Assembly (NCBI RefSeq): GCF_024679245.1
Contig: NC_090179.1
Coordinates: 8,681,327-8,745,326, forward strand
Source of the DNA: Pseudorasbora parva
Lineage: Eukaryota > Chordata > Actinopteri > Cypriniformes > Gobionidae
Length of the DNA: 64,000 nt
Direction: 5' to 3'
Position 1 is the stretch's first letter, and every line of letters starts with the position of its first letter. Made by a program: the position numbers and the translations under genes. The notes beneath the pieces are model-generated. The model was given only the letters and a program-made list of their open reading frames with translations, made no database searches and had not been told where the DNA came from. Below are positions 46,443 through 56,976 of this stretch, in pieces.

Positions 46443-46820
46443 ATGAGCTGGTCTCAACTACAACACTGATTGGCAATAAAGAAAGACTAACTGCCAGCAC
46501 ACATACACATTCAAACGTGCTTGCCTAAACATGCATAATACGCATGTGCATCCCGTCACCCTTTTCACAGATTCTCGTTTTTTCAAGTTTAGACTAATAT
46601 GATAACGGTATAGTTTCAAAACTTTTACTTTGAAACCTAATTTTGTTCTCAGACCACCAAAACCCTGTTTTCGTTTAAATGAATGGCCAGAACGCTTTAA
46701 AAGTTGTCTGTTTTCAGTTGAAAATTGAACTTGAAAACTAAGTTAATAACTAATGATTATTTACAATGGAAATTAATCAATGAATCAAAACTTGCTTTAG
46801 CTGAACAATAACTTTCTTCT

Positions 46821-46938
46821 AGAGCTGATGTACAGCCAAAACCTTTGTTGCATTAATTTCCTATTATCACTGTAAAGCTGCTTTGAAGCAATCTGTATTG
46901 TGAAAAGCACTGCATAAATGAAGGTGACGACTTGACTA
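46821..46938 (+). mobile_element. Second L2/V-SINE-type 3' tail
   Basis: GAGCTGATGTACAGCC, then CACTGTAAAGCTGCTTTGAA, then GCATAAATGAAGGTGAC align with the tail of the 37771-38170 copy. 5'-truncated. Confidence 0.65.
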
Positions 46939-47569
46939 GAACTGGTTTGAAAAAAATCTGTATTTTATAAAGTACTCTAAAGGTGACCTGACGTGTCTTA
47001 TTTGTTTATACATAAAATGCTTATATATTTGTCAGGGCCATAGCCTTGCTGACAGAGCTCATACATATAGTGCACTATCGATTCCTGGCTTGCGGTCTTG
47101 ATCTGACTTCCCTACTGCTTCTGTTATTTTCTGTCAATATCAATGTACATTAATAATATCGTTATGCAATGTATGAAAAATGTAACTGTGCTAAAACCAA
47201 ACGTACGGTATGAATGCCTGATTATTACTACTAAGATCTTGCTGGATTATGTGTCTTTCTCCTGAGGACAAAGAGATGAATTGTCCGTTCTCAAAGAGCA
47301 GTGATTCAGCAGATCTCAAGGTTATCTGGAGAAGATATTTGAGACACTATAGGGCTTTCATTTTAATGTGGGACAAAAATGTATACTTTTATAATGCCAA
47401 GGTATGCAGGTGATGAAAGAACAACCAAAAAACAAAAAAAGAAAGAAAGAAACCTGGACCATAATTACTGGGGCAAGTAAGCAAGAAAGAAATATGTTAT
47501 TATATGTTATGTCTTATATATAATCATTATGTCTGTGGAAAGTCCCCATAAACAATGAAAACCCAACAT

Positions 47570-47571
<2 letters not shown>

Positions 47572-47632
<61 letters not shown>
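47572..47632. repeat. (TG)n microsatellite
   Basis: There is a 61-bp TG run directly left of the outer AGGGGACC-type repeats. Confidence 0.95.
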
Positions 47633-47637
<5 letters not shown>

Positions 47638-47920
47638 GTCTACCTATCTAACAGGGGACCTTGGCGTCGTTACACACTCACCAACAGGGGACCTCTGAGC
47701 CAAGAGGGGACATTTTTCAAGTCCCCTGTTGGTCATGCATTAAATCATGTGAAAATGAAGTAAAACACTAAAGAAATGCTCTGGTGATTTTTTTAATGTT
47801 TGACCAAGTAGGGACCTACAGGTGTGTGTGTTTAAATCATGTTAAAATCAAGAAACAACACTCTGGTGAATTTTTAAAAATTTTGACCAAGAGGGGACCT
47901 AAGAGTGTGTGAGTGTTTAA
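47638..47920. repeat. Outer AGGGGACC repeats, left side
   Basis: GTCTACCTATCTAACAGGGG (ending in ACC at 47660) is inverted at 56211-56235 with one mismatch. Further copies (CAACAGGGGACC, CCAAGAGGGGAC, GTCCCCTGTTGG) follow. The stretch 47740-47920 is a ~90-bp unit present twice (AAATCATGT...GACCAAG(T/A)(A/G)GGGACCT). Confidence 0.7.
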
Positions 47921-48290
47921 GGCCATGCTCAGCAGCTCCCCTGTAGGCTGGAGCAGGAACTGTAATAGCCCTTAAACACACGTCGTTCACACACACACAC
48001 ACACTCCTCTATTGTTTGAATGGCCTGCTGTCCTCTGACTCTAGAGCTGCTGTTTAACAGGCTGCTTACTAAAGGAACAAACATCATATAGATTATATCT
48101 CTTTACTAAATACCCTGACTAGTTTCAAACTTTGCATTACATTAAAATTAAAAACTACAGGATCCAAGAAAAAACGATTAAAAAATCTAAACAACCAGGA
48201 TGTAATTAGAAATACATCTGCCATCAAAATGTGTGTGTCTTCAGTTTCTACAAATAAATATAGTAAATACCATCCATCATGGCCGTGGAC

Positions 48291-48292
<2 letters not shown>

Positions 48293-48375
<83 letters not shown>
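48293..48375. repeat. (AT)n microsatellite
   Basis: There is an 83-bp AT run, followed by a 21-A run at about 48436-48456. Confidence 0.97.
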
Positions 48376-48384
<9 letters not shown>

Positions 48385-48668
48385 AATGAGAGTAGCCTAT
48401 ATTTACTGAAAAATAATGCATTATTTTATTTATCAAAAAAAAAAAAAAAAAAAAAGGTACGGTAAATGGGAAAAACTTTGCATCTAAAGTTCTTTTAAAC
48501 AAGTGTTAACATAGACATTATTAAAAAAAAATGTATGTTAGCCAAGTATTTGTAAAAATAATGTGTGACTTTTGGCCCATATAAAAGGCCCATCGTATCA
48601 CCTTATACATTTATGAGTTTTTTAAACTAACCACTTTTGATTTATTTATGATTTACAAAATGATTCAG

Positions 48669-49904
48669 GGTCCCCTGTTAGATAGTAAATCATGACGCCT
48701 GTGTGTTTGCTGTGACATTTCTTATCATCACAAACACACTGCAAAGATTTAGAGATTTAGATTTTTTACCGCAATACCTGAGTTTAAAGGGTTAAATCAA
48801 GCAGAAATAGCTCTCTAATGTATTAATTGCAGGTCATTATTGAATAGTGATTACGTTAAACACACACTGACTCAGGTCCCCTGTTAGATAGTAAATCACG
48901 ACGCCTGTGTGTTTGCTGTGACATTTCTTATCATCACAAACACACTGTAAAGATTTAGAGTTTTTACAGCAATACCTGAGTTTAAAGGGTTAAATCAAGC
49001 AGAAATAGCTCTCTAATGTATTAATTGCAGGTCATTATTGAATAGTGATTATGTTACACACACACTGACTCAGGTCCCCTGTTAGATAGTAAATCACGAC
49101 GCCTGTGTGTTTGCTGTGACATTTCTTGCTGTCATAAACACAGTGCAAAGATTTAGAGTTTTTACAGCAATACCTGAGTTTAAAGGGTTAAATCAAGCAG
49201 AAATAGCTCTCTAATGTATTAATTGCAGGTCATTATTGAATAGTGATTATGTTACACACACACTGACTCAGGTCCCCTGTTAGATAGTAAATCACGACGC
49301 CTGTGTGTTTGCTGTGACATTTCTTGCTGTCATAAACACAGTGCAAAGATTTAGAGTTTTTACAGCAATACCTGAGTTTGAAGGGTTAAATCAAGCAGAA
49401 ATAGCTCTCTAATGTATTAAATGCAGGTCATTATTGAATAGTGATTACGTTACACACACTGACTCAGGTCCCCTGTTAGATAGTAAATCACGAAGCCTGT
49501 GTGTTTGCTGTGACCTTTCTTGCTGTCATAAACACACTGCAAAGATTTAGAGTTTTTACAGCAATACCTGAGTTTGAAGGGTTAAATCAAGCAGAGATAG
49601 TTCTCTAATGTATTAATTGCAGGTCATTATTGAATAGTGATTATGTTACACACACACTCACTCAGGTCCCCTGTTAGATAGTAAATCACGACGCCTGTGT
49701 GTTTGCTGTGACATTTCTTGCTGTCATAAACACACTGCAAAGATTTAGAGTTTTTACCGCAATACCTGAGTTTAAAGGGTTAAATCAAGCAGAAATAGCT
49801 CTCTAATGTATTAAATGCAGGTCATTATTGAATAGTGATTACATTACACACACACACTGACTCAGGTCCCCTGTTAGATAGTAAATCATGACGCCTGTGT
49901 GTTT
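48669..49904 (+). repeat. Left satellite array, ~198-bp unit, six copies plus part
   Basis: GGTCCCCTGTTAGATAG recurs at 48669, 48875, 49073, 49271, 49467, 49665 and 49865, giving spacings of 206, 198, 198, 196, 198 and 200. Every unit has GACGCCTGTGTGTTTGCTGT (some with AAGCC), TAAATCAAGCAGA(A/G)ATAG and GCAGGTCATTATTGAATAGT. Units 1-2 carry TTATCATCACAAACAC. The later full units carry TTGCTGTCATAAACAC. The last copy is cut at 49904. Confidence 0.97.
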
Positions 49905-50307
49905 CTCTCCTCAACCCCCACAACCCCCCACTCACAATTTACATTTCAATAAGGGAAGACTTGAAAAACCAGTTTGTGAACCACAGGCCAATAGAGCTCA
50001 AACTACCAATGTGGCAGAACCCTTCTCAAATAAACTAGAGAAGATGCTGGGATTTGACCTGCCAAATTAAACTAAATTACAGTTTTTACAATCGCTAGGA
50101 CACATTTCTCAATACTTTGGTCATTTTCAAAACTTGTTCTCCAAACTAACAAAACACTTAATTCATGTCTCAAATCAAGTGCCAATGATCCACAGTTTAG
50201 CTTGCACAGACTGAAGTTGTGATCACTCTGTGAAGAGTTTTGAAAAAGTGACCAACATTTGTTTGACAAATTTGAGAGTGCCAGAGACTAACTAAGGAGA
50301 ATATTCT

Positions 50308-50590
50308 GAGCACAATGTGTGATGTTATTGAGATCTTTTATGAAACTTTTTAGAGGTGATAAAAGTGAGATTTCCAGAGTATCTAGCTGAAGAGAAATGT
50401 CTGAGCACAGCGTGCGATACTGTTGAGATCCCTTCTGAAACTTTAGAGGAGACACACATGAGCAATCCAGTCTCTCTAGCCAAGGAGACAAATCAGAGCA
50501 CAGTGTGTGATGTTGTTGAGATCTCTTATGAAACTTTAGAGAAGATAAACATGAGAGAATGTCATTTTTTGTCTCAGGATAAACATGTGA
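50308..50590 (+). repeat. ~93-bp tandem repeat, three copies, with open frame
   Basis: GAGCACAGYGTGYGATRYTG followed by TTGAGATC and GAAACTTTAGAG recurs near 50309, 50403 and 50496. A plus-strand frame of 112 codons (50356-50694) spans two of them and encodes VEI.(S/Y)ETLE repeats. It is too short and isolated to call a gene. Confidence 0.6.
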
Positions 50591-50774
50591 GAAGCAGGAG
50601 ACTTATTGAGACCTTATGTCTCAATTTGATGTTCACTCGATCTCATTTCTGTCAAGGAGAAAGATGTGAGTTGAGAAGGAGATCTCAGGTTTGATTTTCC
50701 TTTCCTCTAGGTTGGCCTTTGGTTCACAAACTGGGTTTTCAAGTCTTCCCTTATTTATTATTATCAAAATGTAA

Positions 50775-51483
50775 ATTGTAGTTCACCTACAAATGAAAAA
50801 TAGCCCATGATTTACTCACCCTCAAGTCATCCCAAGTGTATATGACATTCTTTTTTCAAATGAATAAAATCTGAGTTATTTAAATTTATATTTAAAAAGT
50901 CCTGGCTCTTCCCAGCTTTATAATGCCAGTGCCTTGTCGGTCCATAAAAGTGCATCTAACCATCATATAACTGATCCACACAGCTCTGGGGGTTAATAAA
51001 GGCCTTCTGAAGCGGTGCATTTGTGTAATAAAAATATCCACACTGTAAAATATTATTTCGAAAAAAAGTTACCTGGTTGCCTTAAAATTTTGAGTTCATA
51101 CAATGAACATTTTTTGAGATTTGACAACCTTTATTAAAATATTCTTAAAAGATTTTTAAGCATATTGGGTAATTGTGTGTGATTTATTTCTTATGATGCA
51201 GTGAAACATGCCAAATAGTGCTATTTTCATGATTTATCAAATTTGTATGTGGTTCAGATACAAAAATAGTTTGAGTTTCTATTTATTATACAAATTTCCT
51301 TCATTGTATCAACTCAAATTTTTAATTTCAATAAACTCAAAATTTTAAGGCAACCAGGTTACTTACTTTTTTAAGTTAAACCAACAAAAAACAACCTTTT
51401 TTTTTACAGTGCATATTTAAATATTTATAGACTAAAATACTAGCTTTCGGTTTACAGTGCTACACGAATCAACTTGCTCTTAA
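50775..51483. mobile_element. Fragment of a common fish piggyBac-type MITE, interrupted
   Basis: TAGTTCACCTACAAATGAAA, TTTACTCACCCTCAAGTCAT and later AATACTAGCTTTCGG match the order of words in a very common fish TTAA-type element. A foldback MITE (51041-51411) splits it. It ends against the TTAA at 51480-51483. Confidence 0.6.
51041..51411. mobile_element. Foldback MITE with CACTGTAAAA ends
   Basis: The left half contains AAAAGTTACCTGGTTGCCTT and AAAATTTTGAGTT. The right half is its inverse (AACTCAAAATTTTAAGGC and AACCAGGTTACTTACTTTT in the matching order) and ends TTTTTACAGTG. CA appears on both sides. Non-coding. Confidence 0.85.
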
Positions 51484-52146
51484 AGGACAACTCCGGTGAG
51501 AAATGACCCTAGGGGTAATGAACAGATGGTTACCGAGTAGATCGTTCTCTGGGATGCGGTTTCATGAAAATCAAATGTAAAGAGTTTAATCTCTAAATAC
51601 AGATTAGCTTATAATGTTTGTCTATGGGGCATGGAATAAGTGAAATTAAATCGCTAGCTAATACGACTAACAAGGCTCAAAATAGCCTCACACTAACACG
51701 GCAGCATGATGAGGGTCCCTACATGCAAACCGCAGCATTGAGAACTTGTTAGAGTACAAACAGTTTAATAAGAAGATACTTTATAAAGACAGTCCATTAT
51801 GCGTTCACGGACAGCAGCCATCTTGGAAAACAGTCTCGATGACTAGAGCCACGAACGTTGTGCTAAGTGAGCTGGTCGATAGGAATTAAGTTTGTGAAAT
51901 CTAATTACATGGAGTTTTTTTTTTTCTCTCTCTCTACTGCGTTCAGTGCTTTCTTCCGGAAACAACGGCCCATATGAGATTCCAAGTCACAGTTCATCAC
52001 TTAGCACAGCGTTCGTCGCTCAAATCTGTTTTTAGAGATAAAACTCTTTACACTTGATTTTCATGAAAACGCATCCCACAGAAGATCTACTCGGTAACCA
52101 CCATCTGTTAATTACTCTGAGGGTCATTTCTCACCGGAGTTGTACT
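51484..52146. mobile_element. piggyBac-type MITE with TTAA target sites
   Basis: TTAA flanks both sides (51480-51483 and 52147-52150). Ends AGGACAACTCCGGTGAGAAA and its inverse TTTCTCACCGGAGTTGTACT differ at one position in the first 13. The inverted region extends about 120 bp through GGTTACCGAGTAGATC and TCATGAAAATCAA. No transposase. Confidence 0.9.
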
Positions 52147-53986
52147 TTAAAGAGTAACCCTTCTTCACCCATGAATCCTTGACGTATGTGCACTGACAAA
52201 CGCAGAAGAGAGAAGATAGAGCTAAACAAAACTTAGCGTCAGGGGTTACTCTTTTCATAATAACACTAAAACACAATTTCTTTCAATAAAAATAGTTAGC
52301 TTAGTCTATAAAGTTTAAAATATGGACATTGTTCTTACACAAACGTGTCACTTTGCTTCAGAAGGCTCTTCATTACTCACGTGCTATATGGGTGAACACC
52401 TGAAGCACACGCCCCAAAAGCTGTATCTCTGACAGTCCACGAATGCTAAACTGAGCTCTCTTTCAGGACTTCTTACTCTTAAGTGGACAAATTAATACAA
52501 AATTATTTAAAAAAATAGGAAGTATCCCAGTAAACATAGTTGCTAATGTTAGGTTCAGTTAAGTGAACATACACTTTGAGAAAAAAAACCCACTTTTTTT
52601 TTTTTTTTTTTTACAGTGAGGACAGTGTTATATTACAACTACTGACAGGCCATCCCAAAAAGCACTGTTTATTTCATGTGTATCATATCTTTTGTATTTA
52701 TTTGTGCTTTCACTTGTAATGTGTTTGGGCTAGTGGTTTAGATGTGTTCTTGAAATTGGAATAGAGAATAGTGTGTGTGTTGAGTTTGCTCCTCAACCCC
52801 CCACCAGTAATTTACATTTCAATGCATGAAGACTCTCACAGGTGAGACAAAGAACCTCACTACTGTTACCTGTGTCCTAGACCAAATACACTGCCAAAAA
52901 TAAATTGAAATTACATGATGAAATGAAATTACAATCGCTAGGACACATTTACCAATCTTTAGGAGAACTGAGTGAGGAGTTTATACATTTGCTAACCAAC
53001 TTTCAGCTTCACAGCAGTTAATTTTACTTTTACAAATCAACTCATTCTTACAGAGCACGGCACAGGTTTACATCAAAACTAACATCAGGAACATTATACA
53101 ATTAAAATGACTTTACAAAACTAGAATGACACTCTCTGCTGCTTATAATTCACTGCATACTTACATTACAGTACAACATTATTCCTAAGTTTCCTCTTTT
53201 GAATGGATGGTAATGGTCTAACACTTGTGATGGTGTTCAGTTTCATCAAAGTTGCTTTGATAGTGTTTGATTTTTTTAGCAGGATAAATTGCATTACAAT
53301 ATTACTGTATACATGTTGTAAATTGCTGTCTCATTCAGTTTTGTATTATGTTATTGTTTTGTCCATAAGTTTAACACTTTTGAAAACAGCATGTAAGGAT
53401 GTGCGAATTGGCCTGTAGAACAAAGATTTGATTGTGTTTGTGTCAAAGTGAGAAAAGATTTCAGGTAAATTGAAAGATGTTGCCATTGAATGCGTTTGTG
53501 CTAAAGCAATGTTGATCCACAGTTAAGCTATGATATAAAATTTCCTTTTATGAAACATTTCTCAATAATAACTTTAATAGTCCCTTTTTCAAAACTCTTC
53601 ACACAGCAATCACAACTCCAGTCTGTGCGAGCTAAACTGTGGATCATTGGCACTTGATTTGAGACATGAATTAAGTGTTTTGTTGGTTTTTGTGGATGTT
53701 GAATGTGAAATAACTGCTGTGAAGCAGAAAGTTGGTTTGTAGAACTGTGTGAAGGATTTTGAAAATGACCAAAGTATTGAGAAATGTGTCCTAGCGATTG
53801 TAAAAACTGTAATTTAGTTTAATTTGGCAGGTCAAATCCCAGCATCTTCTCTAGTTTATTTGAGAAGGGTTCTGCCACATTGGTAGTTTGAGCTCTATTG
53901 GCCTGTGGTTCACAAACTGGTTTTTCAAGTCTTCCCTTATTGAAATGTAAATTGTGAGTGGGGGGTTGTGGGGGTTGAGGAGAGAA

Positions 53987-55414
53987 ACACACAGGCGTCG
54001 TGATTTACTATCTAACAGGGGACCTGAGTCAGTGTGTGTGTGTAACGTAATCACTATTCAATAATGACCTGCATTTAATACATTAGAGAGCTATTTCTGC
54101 TTGATTTAACCCTTTAAACTCAGGTATTGCTGTAAAAACTCTAAATCTTTGCAGTGTGTTTGTGATGATAAGAAATGTCACAGCAAACACACAGGCGTCG
54201 TGATTTACTATCTAACAGGGGACCTGAGTCAGTGTGTGTGTAACGTAATCACTATTCAATAATGACCTGCAATTAATACATTAGAGAGCTATTTCTGCTT
54301 GATTTAACCCTTTAAACTCAGGTATTGCTGTAAAAACTCTAAATCTTTAAAGTGTGTTTGTGATGATAAGAAATGTCACAGCAAACACACAGGCGTCGTG
54401 ATTTACTATCTAACAGGGGACCTGAGTCAGTGTGTGTGTGTAACGTAATCACTATTCAATAATGACCTGCATTTAATACATTAGAGAGCTATTTCTGCTT
54501 GATTTAACCCTTTAAACTCAGGTATTGCTGTAAAAACTCTAAATCTTTGCAGTGTGTTTGTGATGATAAGAAATGTCACAGCAAACACACAGGCGTCGTG
54601 ATTTACTATCTAACAGGGGACCTGAGTCAGTGTGTGTGTAACGTAATCACTATTCAATAATGACCTGCAATTAATACATTAGAGAGCTATTTCTGCTTGA
54701 TTTAACCCTTTAAACTCAGGTATTGCTGTAAAAACTCTAAATCTTTAAAGTGTGTTTGTGATGATAAGAAATGTCACAGCAAACACACAGGCGTCGTGAT
54801 TTACTATCTAACAGGGGACCTGAGTCAGTGTGTGTGTAACGTAATCACTATTCAATAATGACCTGCAATTAATACATTAGAGAGCTATTTCTGCTTGATT
54901 TAACCCTTTAAACTCAGTTATTGCTGTAAAAACTCTAAATCTTTGCAGTGTGTTTGTGATGATAAGAAATGTCACAGCAAACACACAGGCGTCGTGATTT
55001 ACTATCTAACAGGGGACCTGAGTCAGTGTGTGTGTAACATAATCACTATTCAATAATGACCTGCAATTAATACATTAGAGAGCTATTTCTGCTTGATTTA
55101 ACCCTTTAAACTCAGTTATTGCTGTAAAAACTCTAAATCTTTACAGTGTGTTTGTGATGATAAGAAATGTCACAGCAAACACACAGGCGTCGTGATTTAC
55201 TATCTAACAGGGGACCTGAGTCAGTGTGTGTGTAACGTAATCACTATTCAATAATGACCTGCAATTAATACATTAGAGAGCTATTTCTGCTTGATTTAAC
55301 CCTTTAAACTCAGTTATTGCTGTAAAAACTCTAAATCTTTACAGTGTGTTTGTGATGATAAGAAATGTCACAGCAAACACACAGGCGTCGTGATTTACTA
55401 TCTAACAGGGGACC
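53987..55414 (-). repeat. Right satellite array, ~198-bp unit, seven copies plus part
   Basis: AGGGGACC recurs at 54017, 54217, 54415, 54615, 54813, 55011, 55209 and 55407. Spacing is 198 or 200 bp, alternating at first. The array is in inverted orientation to the left array. All units carry the GTGATGATAAGAAATGTC variant. Four inner units alternate between GCAGTGTG and AAAGTGTG forms, suggesting a ~398-bp dimer. Confidence 0.97.
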
Positions 55415-55415
55415 T

Positions 55416-56204
55416 TATAACCCTAAAGAACAATTTCTGCTTGTCCAGTCCTTGATTTATTTTATTTTTGTAATTGGTGCAAGAAATAAAATCTCACTCT
55501 TAAAATCTCAAGAAAAAATGATTTGGGGGGGGGGGGGTTTTAGAGAGTAGAAACTATATTTGAATAGGCAGCTAATACAATCAGGCACAAATGTAAATGC
55601 ATTGGTGTACCTGACAATAATCTTAAATGAGAGATGTGGACTGATCATATACTGTAATTATGAAGACACAACAGAGAATGAATTTCTTAAAGAAATGACT
55701 TTCCTGTAATGTATTAGGTGTTATGTCTAAGGTATATTGTGTTTGTGTGTGTGTGCCTATTGTGATACCAGATGCCTGTGTAAACAAGTTAACTTATTTT
55801 AATGTGTTGACTAACATACTAAAGCACAAGAAGACTTGTGGACTAACTAAGTGTAGTGTGTTACTTGATGTTACATCTTGTAACTTTATTGCAACTGTGT
55901 AATAAATATATTTAAAAATAAGCTTCAAAATAAATGGCATTAAAGTATATTTTAGGTTACAAATAAATACTTCTCAGTACATTCAAAAGAACACAGTTAT
56001 TATAAAAAGACATATTATTACTCGACACATTATATAGTCTGTACGAAGCTTAACTGCATTTAATATAATTTAAAAAACAATGTTATTTATTTGTAAAGAC
56101 ATGTAATGGTGGAGATGGCATATATATATATATATAATGAAGACAGACTTGACTGCCAGCTCACTTCACATTCACACACACACATGCACAGCTCCATTAG
56201 AGTC
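55416..56204. other. Intergenic DNA right of the foldback
   Basis: No gene is visible. A 13-G run lies at 55525-55537 and a short TA run at about 56121-56136. Otherwise this is AT-rich unique-looking sequence. Confidence 0.4.
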
Positions 56205-56412
56205 TATGGAGGTCCCCTGTTGGATAGGTAGACATCGTTCAGGTCCCCTCTTGGCATGTTTTTAAAAAAATAAAAAAATTCTCATTTGAAGTTATATTGT
56301 GAATAAGGACCTTAAAAGAAAATTTTGTATGTCATTTTTGTTTCTTCAAAATGACTAGAAACACAGGTCCCCTCTTGGATAGTGTAGAGTGATAGTCCCC
56401 TCTTGGTAATAT
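56205..56412. repeat. Outer AGGGGACC repeats, right side
   Basis: GGTCCCCTGTTGGATAGGTA (56211), AGGTCCCCTCTTGG (about 56240 and 56365) and GTCCCCTCTTGGTAATATAG (56394) are the counterparts of the left outer set at 47638-47920, in inverted orientation. Confidence 0.7.
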
Positions 56413-56414
56413 AG

Positions 56415-56420
<6 letters not shown>

Positions 56421-56499
<79 letters not shown>
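56421..56499. repeat. (TG)n microsatellite
   Basis: There is a 79-bp TG run next to the right outer repeats. It mirrors the TG run at 47572 but is in the same, not inverted, orientation. Confidence 0.97.
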
Positions 56500-56500
<1 letters not shown>

Positions 56501-56786
56501 TTTAAAGTTTATTTGTAATAAACAACATAATATTTTTGAGTAATGGCTTCAACTGAATGCAGCAAATACTTTTTTCACAAATGACAGGCATGCTCCATGC
56601 TGCTATTCTTCTATTTTTCCTTTCATTAAAGACAAAAGTATTACATAGCAGGATAAAAATAAGTAACAATCCAGAAATCAAGTATTTGTTACAAATGCTG
56701 TTACAAGAAAAGTGCTTAAAAAAAAAAGCCCCAGTCACTCTTGTACCACACAAAACATGACTCCACCTTCCATCTTCTCTTAGCGG

Positions 56787-56793
56787 TATAAAG
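56787..56793 (+). promoter_or_regulatory. TATA box of the 56977-57630 claudin
   Basis: TATAAAG lies 190 bp before the ATG. It is followed by a pyrimidine tract (CTCTCCCTCTCTCTCCCTCT at about 56810) that could form part of the 5' leader. Confidence 0.6.
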
Positions 56794-56976
56794 AAGGTAG
56801 AAACTTTATCTCTCCCTCTCTCTCCCTCTCTCTCTCCCTTTCTCTCTTTCGCCATTTCTACATTTAAGCTAGTCTTCAAGTCTGAGGACGGCTCTAATAT
56901 CAGGGCTAATTTTCAAAGCTTAGTCCTGGATACTGAGCGCCACAATCTGTGAAACTTCACAGAGCAGCAAAGCACA

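Larger units (their letters stand above)
50080..53815. repeat. Inner inverted ends TTACAGTTTTTACAATCGCT
   Basis: The left inner end (50080-50250) and right inner end (53580-53815) are inverted copies. They share GACACATTTCTCAATACTTT, then GTGCCAATGATCCACAGTTT and TGTGAAGAGTTTTGAAAAAG. The words resemble the IS630/Tc1-like ends elsewhere in the window, so a transposon of that kind may lie at the core of the foldback. A third copy of this inner arm, in the left orientation, is at about 52790-52975. Confidence 0.75.
48669..55414. mobile_element. Giant foldback (inverted repeat) element with satellite arms
   Basis: The outermost left sequence GGTCCCCTGTTAGATAGTAA (48669) is the exact inverse of the outermost right sequence TTACTATCTAACAGGGGACC (ending 55414). 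Each arm is a tandem array of a ~198-bp unit, followed inward by a ~0.35-kb single-copy segment (49905-50255 left, 53580-53986 right). That segment is also inverted and includes TTACAGTTTTTACAATCGCT. The ~3.3-kb centre carries further nested transposons. The architecture is like foldback transposons with tandem-repeat termini. No transposase is visible. A palindromic segmental duplication is the alternative. Confidence 0.75.

Noticed and set aside
48669..49904. CRISPR-like array
   Set aside because: The units are ~198 bp, nearly identical throughout with no variable spacers, and the DNA is vertebrate. It is a satellite array. The same applies to the 121-bp array at 28.8-30.1 kb and the 36-bp array at 10.5 kb.
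48669..55414. Palindrome as an assembly artefact
   Set aside because: The arms differ in unit variants, unit number and spacing, and the inner segments carry many substitutions. A duplicated-contig artefact would give identical arms. Long reads would still be decisive.
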